From positions 930,001-994,000 of the forward strand of contig NC_019902.2 in the NCBI RefSeq assembly GCF_000321415.2: a DNA stretch of 64,000 nucleotides, read 5' to 3'. The DNA is from Thioalkalivibrio nitratireducens DSM 14787 (GTDB lineage Bacteria; Pseudomonadota; Gammaproteobacteria; Ectothiorhodospirales; Ectothiorhodospiraceae). Under the pieces are notes generated by a model. That model did not search any database. It saw nothing but the letters and a program-made list of their open reading frames with translations, and was not told the origin of the DNA. The position numbers were made by a program, and so were the translations under genes. This document shows, piece after piece, positions 35,849-42,990 of the stretch. How positions within the stretch are numbered: the stretch's first letter is position 1; every line of letters starts with the position of its first letter.

Positions 35849-37828
35849 TTGAACACGGAGAACCATTCGGAGACCGCGGCGTGGATCTGGTCGGTGGCCG
35901 ATCTGCTGCGGGGGGACTTCAAGCAGTCGCAGTACGGGCGGGTGATCCTGCCGTTCACGCTGCTGCGGCGGCTCGAGTGCGTGCTGGAGCCGACCAAGGA
36001 CGCGGTGCTCGCGGAGGCCCGGGAGCATGCAGGCAAGTCGGATTCCCTGCGCGAGTTGCTGTTGCTGCGCGCGGCCGATCAGCCGTTCTTCAATACATCG
36101 CCGCTGTCGCTGGCCAGTCTGTCGGATACGCAGCCGGGCGAAGACCTGATGAGCTACATCGAGGCGTTCAGCAGTCATGCTCGCGAGATCTTCGACCACT
36201 TTCACTTCGAGGACTACGTCGAGCAGCTCGCCAGCAACAACCTGCTGTACCAGGTCGTGCAGCGCTTCGCCGCGATCGACCTGCGTCCGGCGCGGCTGTC
36301 CAACTTCGGCATGGGGCTGGTGTTCGAGGAACTGATCCGCAAGTTCGCGGAAAGCTCGAACGAAACCGCCGGCGAACACTTCACCCCGCGCGACGTGGTG
36401 CACCTGACCACCTCGCTGGTACTCACCGGGCAGGATCACAAGCTCAAGCCGCACGGCATCGTCACCGTGTACGATCCGGCCGCCGGCACCGGCGGCTTTC
36501 TCTCCGAGAGCGACGAGTACATCCAGCAGATCAGCCAGGGCGTGAGCGTGTCGCTGCACGGGCAGGAGCTGAACCCCGAGTCCTACGCCATCTGCAAGGC
36601 GGACATGCTGATCAAGGGCCAGAAAGTCGAGAACATCAGGCTCGGCAACACCCTCTCCGACGACCAGCACGCGGGAGAACATTTCGACTACATGCTCGCC
36701 AATCCGCCGTTCGGCGTCGAGTGGAAGAAGGTCCAGAGGCAGGTGACCGACGAGCACCAGCACCAGGGCTTCAACGGCCGCTTCGGCCCCGGCCTGCCGC
36801 GCGTGTCCGACGGCTCGCTGCTGTTCCTGCTGCACCTGGTCAGCAAGATGCGCGACCCGCGCGAGGGTGGCTCGCGCATCGGCATCGTCCTCAACGGCTC
36901 GCCGCTGTTCACCGGCGGCGCCGGCAGCGGCGAGTCCGAAATCCGCCGCTACCTGCTGCAGCACGACATGGTCGAGGCCATCATCGGCCTGCCCACCGAC
37001 ATGTTCTACAACACCGGCATCGCCACCTACATCTGGCTGCTGAACAACCGCAAGCCGGCCGAGCGCCGTGGCCGTGTACAGCTCATCGACGCCACCCAAC
37101 GCTACGCGAAGATGCGCAAGTCGCTCGGCTCCAAGCGCCAGTACATCGACGACGCCAATATCGACGCGATCGTGCGCAGCTACGGCGCGTTCGGGGAGAG
37201 CGACAACAGCAAGATCTTCCCCGTCGATGCCTTCGGCTACCGCCGCATCACGGTTGAGCGGCCGCTGCGCCTGAACTTCCAGGCCAGCCCCGAGCGCATC
37301 GAACGCATGCTGGCCGAAAAGCCGATCCAGAAGCTCGGCGCGACCACGCGCCTGGGCGTGCAGGCCGCCTGCGAACGGCTGGACGCCGAGCGCGTGTACA
37401 CCCACCGCGAGGCCTTCCTGAGCGAATTGACCGCCCAGTTGCAGGCGCTGGACGTGAAACTGCCCGCACCCGCGCTGAAGGCGCTGTGGACCGCCCTGAG
37501 CGAGCGCGACCCCGAAGCCGACATCTGCACCGACAAGAAGGGCACCCCGGAACCGGACAGCGACCTGCGCGACACCGAGAACGTCCCGCTGGGCGAGGAC
37601 GTGTTCGAATATTTCGAGCGCGAGGTGAAGCCGCACGTACCGGATGCCTGGATCGACCAGGACAAACGCGACGAACAGGACGGCGAGATCGGCATCGTCG
37701 GCTTCGAAATCCCCTTCAACCGCCACTTCTACGTGTTCCAGCCCCCACGCCCGCTGGAAGAGATCGACGCCGACCTGAAGGCTGTCACCACCCGCATCAA
37801 GCAGATGATCGAGGAGCTGTCGGGGTGA
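35849..37828 (+). CDS. hsdM: Type I restriction-modification methyltransferase subunit
   Basis: 659 residues. The N-terminal helical domain (AAWIWSVADLLRGDFKQSQYGRVILPF) precedes the adenine methyltransferase core with motif I DPAAGTGGFL near residue 209 and motif IV NPPFG near 285. It methylates adenine within the site read by HsdS. It starts at a TTG preceded by AGGGGAGCAGGG; no better ATG exists near the family N-terminus. The N6 branch and length match the larger HsdM family that pairs with the HsdR type found downstream. Confidence 0.93.
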   Translation: MNTENHSETAAWIWSVADLLRGDFKQSQYGRVILPFTLLRRLECVLEPTKDAVLAEAREHAGKSDSLRELLLLRAADQPFFNTSPLSLASLSDTQPGEDLMSYIEAFSSHAREIFDHFHFEDYVEQLASNNLLYQVVQRFAAIDLRPARLSNFGMGLVFEELIRKFAESSNETAGEHFTPRDVVHLTTSLVLTGQDHKLKPHGIVTVYDPAAGTGGFLSESDEYIQQISQGVSVSLHGQELNPESYAICKADMLIKGQKVENIRLGNTLSDDQHAGEHFDYMLANPPFGVEWKKVQRQVTDEHQHQGFNGRFGPGLPRVSDGSLLFLLHLVSKMRDPREGGSRIGIVLNGSPLFTGGAGSGESEIRRYLLQHDMVEAIIGLPTDMFYNTGIATYIWLLNNRKPAERRGRVQLIDATQRYAKMRKSLGSKRQYIDDANIDAIVRSYGAFGESDNSKIFPVDAFGYRRITVERPLRLNFQASPERIERMLAEKPIQKLGATTRLGVQAACERLDAERVYTHREAFLSELTAQLQALDVKLPAPALKALWTALSERDPEADICTDKKGTPEPDSDLRDTENVPLGEDVFEYFEREVKPHVPDAWIDQDKRDEQDGEIGIVGFEIPFNRHFYVFQPPRPLEEIDADLKAVTTRIKQMIEELSG

Positions 37829-37908
37829 GGGCGGCAATCCGGAGCCAGTCAGCGATTAGCCGGCGCGCTGAGCAGTTGACGACTCGGTGTAGCGCGTGTC
37901 AGTTGTTA

Positions 37909-38101
37909 CCTGATTATCACGACACCTCCTCAGCCAGCGCGATACCTCTCCGCGTCGGTCGTCATTGCGAGCGAAGCGCGGCAATCCAGGCGGCGCGGGG
38001 GCGGCATCGCCCTCTGGATCGCCACGTCGCTTCGCTCCTCGCGATGACGCTGGTTTCGAAGATGGCCCAGTCCAGCTTGCGGAGCTTCCGTGATAATCAG
38101 G
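37909..38101. mobile_element. MITE copy 2
   Basis: A 193-base element with terminal inverted repeats CCTGATTATCACG and CGTGATAATCAGG. It is flanked by a perfect 8-bp target duplication AGTTGTTA (37901-37908 and 38102-38109). Its reverse complement aligns almost base for base with copy 1 at 12395-12674; copy 1 carries two additional internal blocks. The interior palindrome (CGTCATTGCGAGCGAAGCGC and its partner GCTTCGCTCCTCGCGATGACG) could fold the transcript into a long hairpin. It sits between hsdM and the next gene of the island. Confidence 0.9.
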
Positions 38102-38113
38102 AGTTGTTATGCA

Positions 38114-38174
38114 ACACACCTGCCATGCCTATGCCCGTTTTCGGGTACGCACAAATCGGCGGGTTTTTTTGTGT
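38114..38174 (+). terminator. Possible intrinsic terminator after hsdM
   Basis: ACACACCTGCC (38114-38124) can pair across a ~33-base loop with GGCGGG (38158-38163) and GTGT, with a run of seven T at 38164-38170. The loop is long, so this is a weak call. If it works it would separate hsdM from the following gene. Confidence 0.25.
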
Positions 38175-38189
38175 CCGGAGGATTTGGTC

Positions 38190-38582
38190 ATGACGGTCTC
38201 TTCCAGCCGACCGCCCGGTCGTTACTGGGAAGCCTTCAGCCCGTTTCGTTCCTTGTCGCATGGATGGCTGGATGGCACACACGGGCGGGCGCCATCTGCT
38301 TCGGGGCTCAGCTGGCTGACACGGCAATTCGAGACGTACTACCCCGATGAACTCCCCATGCCCTGGATTTATCCGACGGCCGAAGGCGGCGTTCAGCTCG
38401 AATGGCGATCCGGTGATCGCGAGATCACCCTCGACATTGATCTGGACCGGCAGATCGGAGAGTGGCATGGGCTGGACCTGAGTACTGGCGACGAGTCAGC
38501 CGACAATCTCGATCTCTCGAATTCCGAAGGCTGGAGCGAACTGGGGCGCCGCCTCTGTGAGCTGGGCGGGATAGACCGATGA
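38190..38582 (+). CDS. Unknown protein encoded between hsdM and hsdS
   Basis: 130 residues, no signal peptide or membrane segment. The most distinctive part is MPWIYPTAEGGVQLEWRSGDREITLDIDLDRQIGEWHGLDLST, a beta-rich block. I have seen similar 'PTxEGGVQxEW' stretches in small proteins of defence and toxin-antitoxin neighbourhoods but cannot name a family. The ATG at 38190 has GGAGG at good spacing. It overlaps hsdS by ATGA, so it is co-translated with the specificity subunit and probably linked to its dosage or assembly; that is inference. Confidence 0.75.
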   Translation: MTVSSSRPPGRYWEAFSPFRSLSHGWLDGTHGRAPSASGLSWLTRQFETYYPDELPMPWIYPTAEGGVQLEWRSGDREITLDIDLDRQIGEWHGLDLSTGDESADNLDLSNSEGWSELGRRLCELGGIDR

Positions 38583-39994
38583 CCTTTCCCCGTTACCCGC
38601 GATACAAGGACTCCGGCGTCGAATGGCTGGGCGAGGTGCCGGCGCATTGGGAGGTGAAGAGGCTGCGTTACGTGGCGCAGTTGAACCCGTCGAAATCCGA
38701 GATTCGATCCTTGCCGGCAGAGACGCCGGTAAGTTTCATCCCGATGGAGTCCGTGGGAGACGATGGTTCCCTGGTCCTCGACCAGACCCGTGCGCTGCAG
38801 GATGTGATTGACGGTTACACCTACGTCCGAGAAGGCGACGTGGCTGTGGCGAAGATCACTCCCTGCTTCGAGAACGGTAAGGCCGCCATCATGCGCGGCC
38901 TGACCAATGGAGTCGGGCTTGGCACGACAGAACTGACCGTGCTTCGGCCACGGGGCCCGGTCACCACGAGTACCTATCTGTTCCGTGTCGTCACTTCGGA
39001 GCCATTCCGCTGGCTAGGCGAATCCCATATGTACGGGGCTGGCGGGCAAAAGCGCGTTCCGGACGATTTTCTCCGCGAGTTCGCCATCGCCTGGCCTCCT
39101 CGCGATGAGCAGGATGAAATCGCCGCGTTCCTCGACCACGAGACCGGGAAGATCGATGCGCTGATCGAGGAGCAGCGGCGGCTGATCGAGCTGCTGAAGG
39201 AGAAGCGGCTGGCGGTAATCTCCCACGCCGTCACCAAGGGCCTCGACCCCAACGTGCCCATGAAGGACTCCGGCGTCGAATGGCTGGGTGAGGTGCCGGC
39301 ACATTGGAGGGTCGGGAAAATAAAGTGGCACTTTTTTACTACTAGTGGAGGGACGCCCTCTTCATCGCGCTACGAAGAATATTTCGGTGGAGATATTCCA
39401 TGGCTAAGGAGTCTGGATCTAAACGATGGCGTGATTGCTGAGTATAAAGTATCGGTAACGGAAAAGGCGTTAATAGAAACATCCTGCAGAGTCGTGCCGA
39501 AAGGGTCTGTCCTTATCGCTATGTATGGGGGAGATGGGACGATAGGAAAGAATGGTCTGCTTGGTTTTGATGCCGCAATAAATCAGGCTTTGTGCGCATT
39601 TCTACCTAGCAAAAAACATCTCGCAAGCTACCTGCATCGGTATCTCCAATTCTACCGCCCTTACTGGATGGTGGGGGCCGAGAGCTCAAGGAAAGACCCA
39701 AACATTGGGCAGGATCGGATAGGTGATAGCTTCTGCCTTCTCCCTCCAGTCGAAGAGCAGGGCGAAATAGCGTCGTATCTACACAGAGTGCTGGCCGATC
39801 TCGACCGACTTGAAACTGATGTAGTGGAATTGATAGGTGCCCTTGAAGAACGGCGCTCCGCACTCATCTCCGCAGCCGTCACCGGCAAGATCGACGTTCG
39901 CGGCTGGTTGGCCGGGCTCGAGACGCAAGAGCCGGAGCTGGCGATGGCTGCCGAGGAGCCGGCCGGGTATTCGGCGCAGGGCGGTGCGGCATGA
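38579..39994 (+). CDS. hsdS: Type I restriction-modification specificity subunit
   Basis: 471 residues with the usual two half-subunits. Each opens with the same sequence, KDSGVEWLGEVPAHW, at residues ~10 and ~229, and each has a target recognition domain followed by a conserved helix (EIAAFLDHETGKIDALIEEQRRLI in the first half, EIASYLHRVLADLDRLETDVVELI in the second). It determines the bipartite DNA site methylated by HsdM and guarded by HsdR. The second recognition domain (about 39310-39760) is visibly AT-richer than the rest of the gene, a sign of domain exchange. The downstream nuclease gene overlaps by ATGA. Confidence 0.93.
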   Translation: MTFPRYPRYKDSGVEWLGEVPAHWEVKRLRYVAQLNPSKSEIRSLPAETPVSFIPMESVGDDGSLVLDQTRALQDVIDGYTYVREGDVAVAKITPCFENGKAAIMRGLTNGVGLGTTELTVLRPRGPVTTSTYLFRVVTSEPFRWLGESHMYGAGGQKRVPDDFLREFAIAWPPRDEQDEIAAFLDHETGKIDALIEEQRRLIELLKEKRLAVISHAVTKGLDPNVPMKDSGVEWLGEVPAHWRVGKIKWHFFTTSGGTPSSSRYEEYFGGDIPWLRSLDLNDGVIAEYKVSVTEKALIETSCRVVPKGSVLIAMYGGDGTIGKNGLLGFDAAINQALCAFLPSKKHLASYLHRYLQFYRPYWMVGAESSRKDPNIGQDRIGDSFCLLPPVEEQGEIASYLHRVLADLDRLETDVVELIGALEERRSALISAAVTGKIDVRGWLAGLETQEPELAMAAEEPAGYSAQGGAA

Positions 39995-40935
39995 CTCAGG
40001 GGCGCAGCATCCGCCTGTTCCTGGTCGACGGCACGCCGCACGGGCTGCTGACGGCGGAGATCATGAACTGGACCGGGCATGTGCTCACCGGGCCGCGCGG
40101 CAAGTTGAGCGAGCTGGTGCAGCGGCCCGAGTGCGGGCGCACCGGCGTGTACTTTCTGGTGGGACCGGATGCGGAGAACAGCGCCCGCCCGCAGGTGTAC
40201 ATCGGTGAGTCGGATGATGTCGCCAAGCGGCTCAAGCAGCACAACCGCACCGAGGAGCAGGGCGGTAAGGACTTCTGGGAGAAGGTCTGCCTGATCACGA
40301 GCAAGGACCAGAACCTGACCAAGGCTCACGTGAAGTACCTGGAGAGCCTGCTGATCCAGCAGGCCCATCGCGTCGGCCGCTGCATCTTGCTCAACGGCAC
40401 CCGCCACGACTACATTGGTCTGCCCGAGGCGGATCAGGCCGACATGGCCTTCTTCCTGGAACAGATCCGCACGGTACTCCCGGTGCTCGGCTTCGAGTTC
40501 CTGCGCGACGCCAGCCGCACGCCCTCCCGCGAGGCGGTGGAAGGCGTCGCCGGTGACGGTGGCGAAGCGGCGGCCTCGCCGCGATTCCGCCTGAGCTTCC
40601 CGAAATACGGCATCACGGCCCACGGACAGGACGCTGAGGGCGAGTTCTTCGTGCTGGAAGGGTCGCAGGCCCGGGCGGAGTGGGTCGCTCCGGGGCACCA
40701 CTACCAGCGCCTGCACCAGCAACTGCGCGAGGAGGGCGTACTGGTCGAGGATGGTAGCGGCCTGCTGCGATTCTCCCGCGACTACGCGTTTTCCAGCCCC
40801 AGCGCCGCCGCGGCCATGGTGGTGGGACGGGCGGCCAACGGCCGCACCGAATGGAAACACGAAGAGACCGGCCAGACCTACGGCGAATGGCAGGACCAGG
40901 TAGTGAGCGTGGCCGCGAGCCCTGAAGAGCAATAA
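39991..40935 (+). CDS. GIY-YIG nuclease-like protein with C-terminal DUF4357
   Basis: 314 residues. A GIY-YIG-type domain occupies about residues 45-140 (RTGVYFLVGPD, QVYIGESDDVAKRLKQHN), with a glutamate candidate in KYLESLLIQQA. The C-terminal ~60 residues are DUF4357 (YAFSSPSAAAAMVVGRAANGRTEWK). Proteins of this architecture are frequent in type I restriction loci. The role could be an accessory nuclease or methyl/DNA sensor. It overlaps hsdS by four bases (ATGA). Confidence 0.85.
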   Translation: MTQGRSIRLFLVDGTPHGLLTAEIMNWTGHVLTGPRGKLSELVQRPECGRTGVYFLVGPDAENSARPQVYIGESDDVAKRLKQHNRTEEQGGKDFWEKVCLITSKDQNLTKAHVKYLESLLIQQAHRVGRCILLNGTRHDYIGLPEADQADMAFFLEQIRTVLPVLGFEFLRDASRTPSREAVEGVAGDGGEAAASPRFRLSFPKYGITAHGQDAEGEFFVLEGSQARAEWVAPGHHYQRLHQQLREEGVLVEDGSGLLRFSRDYAFSSPSAAAAMVVGRAANGRTEWKHEETGQTYGEWQDQVVSVAASPEEQ

Positions 40936-41026
40936 TGGGCAACGGCGCGGCTGCCGTTACCTGCAGGGGAAAGCCGCGTTCGCCGGATGTCCGTCAGGTG
41001 CTCCCGCAGGAAGGAGGTTGAGCTCT

Positions 41027-41296
41027 ATGAAAGCTGAAGACTTCGACAAGAAATTCGACGACGGGCAGGAAGACATCGTGGGCGAGCTCGACCTCGCGTC
41101 GGCGCGTCGCGTCAATCAGGAACAGAAGCGCATCAACGTCGACCTTCCCGCCTGGGTGGTGGAGTCGCTGGATCGTGAGGCGGCGCGCATTGGCGTGACC
41201 CGCCAGTCCATCATCAAGCTGTGGCTGGTCGAGCGCCTCCAGGCGGAAGCCGCCAACAGGCCGTTCGACGGTAACACCCGGGGCGGCACGCACTAG
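41027..41296 (+). CDS. BrnA-like (CopG/ribbon-helix-helix) antitoxin without its toxin
   Basis: 89 residues: MKAEDFDKKFDDGQEDIVGELDL, ARRVNQEQKRINVDLPAWVVESLDREAARIGVTRQSIIKLWLVERL. This is the ribbon-helix-helix core of BrnA-type antitoxins, which normally follow a BrnT RNase toxin. No BrnT gene is present upstream; the preceding gene is the GIY-YIG protein. It may be an orphan regulator or antidote. GGAGG precedes the ATG. Confidence 0.8.
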   Translation: MKAEDFDKKFDDGQEDIVGELDLASARRVNQEQKRINVDLPAWVVESLDREAARIGVTRQSIIKLWLVERLQAEAANRPFDGNTRGGTH

Positions 41297-41370
41297 CTGG
41301 GTCCGTGGCACAAGGGGGTGGCGGAAAACGAGAACGAACGAGCGAATCGCGGCTTTAGCCGCTTAAAATG

Positions 41371-41400
41371 GTTTACCGAATGGGTAAACATGTCTATGAT
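41371..41400 (+). promoter_or_regulatory. Promoter and operator of the higBA module
   Basis: GTTTACC-GAATG-GGTAAAC (41371-41389) is a perfect 7-bp inverted repeat with a 5-base spacer. It overlaps a -35 element TTTACC (41372-41377), which is separated by 17 bases from a -10 TATGAT (41395-41400). The toxin start lies 17 bases downstream of the -10. This is the standard layout for autoregulation by a HigA-type antitoxin binding its own operator. Confidence 0.7.
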
Positions 41401-41417
41401 CAAGGACGGATCCCGGC

Positions 41418-41747
41418 GTGGAACTCGAATACAAGGACGCGCGACTGGAGGCCCTGTGCTTGCAGGAACGCAAGGCGCGGAAGGAACTCGGACACGACTG
41501 CGCACGCAAGCTGCGCGCTCGTCTGGCGGATTTGTTCGCTGTGAGCAATCCGACCGAGTTGGTGGCCGGGCATCCGCACCCGTTGAAGGGCGACCGCGAG
41601 GGCTGGTTCGCCGTATCTCTGAACAAGAAGGTCCGGCTGTGTTTCGAGCCCGCGGAGCAACCCTGGCCGCGGATGCCGGACGGCGGGATCGCGTGGGCGG
41701 CGGTGGATCGCGTCGTTGTTGTATGGATTGGTGATTACCATGACTGA
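41418..41747 (+). CDS. higB: HigB-like RelE/ParE-family toxin
   Basis: 109 residues starting at GTG: MELEYKDARLEALCLQERKARKELGHDCARKLRARLADL, then HPHPLKGDREGWFAVSLNKKVRLCFEPAE, ending VDRVVVVWIGDYHD. This is the HigB branch of RelE/ParE mRNA interferases that cleave ribosome-bound mRNA. It is slightly longer than typical (92-100 residues). It precedes its antitoxin, the reversed order characteristic of higBA, and overlaps it by eight bases. Confidence 0.85.
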   Translation: MELEYKDARLEALCLQERKARKELGHDCARKLRARLADLFAVSNPTELVAGHPHPLKGDREGWFAVSLNKKVRLCFEPAEQPWPRMPDGGIAWAAVDRVVVVWIGDYHD

Positions 41748-42834
41748 ATTTGCGCAGGCCAGAGTGCCGGACTGGGTCTCTCCGCCCGGAGAGACCATCG
41801 CCGACCTGCTGGAAGAGCAGGGCTGGGCGCAGCGCGAGTTCGCTCAGCGGATGGATTACAGTCCCAAGCACGTCAACCAGCTCATCAAGGGGAAGGTGCC
41901 GCTGACCGAAGAGACCGCGCTGCGTCTGGAACGGGTGCTGGGCGGTAACGCGCGTTTCTGGCTGGAACGCGAGGCGCAATATCGCGAGGCGCTGACGCGG
42001 CAGCAGGAGCTGAAGGCTCTGGCGACGCAGGCCTCCTGGCTGCAGGAGTTACCGGTGGGCGAGATGGTCCGGCTCGGCTGGATCCGGCGCTTTTCCAACA
42101 AGGGTCAGCAGGTGGCGGAGTGCCTCGCATTCTTTGGGGTGGCCTCGGTGGATGCCTGGCGCGAGCGCTACGCCACGGGGGCTGCGGCGTTCCGGGCGTC
42201 GCCGACCTTCGAGCGCAAGGGGCCGGCGGTAGGGGCGTGGTTCCGTCAGGCGGAGCGGCTGGCGGCCAGGATCGAGTGCGAACCCTTCGATCGGAAACGG
42301 TTCGAGGCGGCGCTCGAACACGCGCGGGCGCTGACCAGCGAATCCAGCCCGGAGGCCTTTGTGCCCTCGCTGGTGGAACAGTGTCGCAGGGCCGGGGTTG
42401 CCGTCGTGTTTGTCGAGGCGCCCCGGGGCTGCCCGGTCAGTGGTGCCGCGCGCTGGCTGAGTCCCGACAAGGCACTGATTGCACTGAGTCTGCGGCACAA
42501 GTCCAACGACCATCTCTGGTTTTCGTTCTTTCATGAGGCCGCTCATCTGCTGCTGCACGGCAAGCGCGTGGCCTTCGTGGACATGGAAGGCGAGCTCGAT
42601 GGCAAGGAAGAACGCGAAGCCGACACCTTTGCCGAGAATCACCTGATTCCGCCGGCCAGCTGGCGCGAGCTGACAGGCTCCAGTTTGTCGCCGGCCGCCG
42701 TGGTGCAATTTGCGCGTAAAATCGGCATCGCCCCGGGTATTGTGGTCGGCCGGCTGCAAAAGGAAGGGCTGCTGCAGTGGCACCAGATGAACGATTTGAA
42801 GGTGCGTTACGCCTGGGAACGCGAGGCCGGTTGA
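41740..42834 (+). CDS. higA: HigA antitoxin fused to an ImmA/IrrE metallopeptidase-like domain
   Basis: 364 residues. An XRE-type helix-turn-helix (TIADLLEEQGWAQREFAQRMDYSPKHVNQLIKGK, residues ~22-55) is followed by a long linker. An ImmA/IrrE domain has zinc motif HEAAH near residue 265 and a downstream EREADTFAENHL glutamate. Ordinary HigA is about 100 residues; the fusion class may degrade a regulator or itself. The ATG at 41740 is chosen because it starts right before the family N-terminus; it overlaps the toxin stop. Confidence 0.88.
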   Translation: MTEFAQARVPDWVSPPGETIADLLEEQGWAQREFAQRMDYSPKHVNQLIKGKVPLTEETALRLERVLGGNARFWLEREAQYREALTRQQELKALATQASWLQELPVGEMVRLGWIRRFSNKGQQVAECLAFFGVASVDAWRERYATGAAAFRASPTFERKGPAVGAWFRQAERLAARIECEPFDRKRFEAALEHARALTSESSPEAFVPSLVEQCRRAGVAVVFVEAPRGCPVSGAARWLSPDKALIALSLRHKSNDHLWFSFFHEAAHLLLHGKRVAFVDMEGELDGKEEREADTFAENHLIPPASWRELTGSSLSPAAVVQFARKIGIAPGIVVGRLQKEGLLQWHQMNDLKVRYAWEREAG

Positions 42835-42860
42835 GCGGGCCGGGGGAGTGTGGGGGCCGG

Positions 42861-42892
42861 AAAACAAAAGGCCCCGGCGGGTTCGCCGAGGC
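42861..42892 (-). terminator. Possible minus-strand intrinsic terminator between higA and hsdR
   Basis: Read on the minus strand, a stem (CTCGGCG...CGCCGGGG, one mismatch, short loop) is followed by TTTTGTTTT. It points against both neighbouring genes, which are on the plus strand. It could end an antisense transcript from inside hsdR, or be chance. Confidence 0.35.
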
Positions 42893-42990
42893 GCCTCACC
42901 GATTGCGTCTTTTCGATCCGCGATTCCAGAAGACGCGAGAACCGCTGTGACTGCTGCCGGTTGATCACAGGGGCAGATTGAACGGGGTGC

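Noticed and set aside
35627-37837. 736-aa minus-strand frame opposite hsdM
   Set aside because: Antisense shadow rich in Val/Leu/Gln/His; hsdM motifs on the plus strand are unambiguous.
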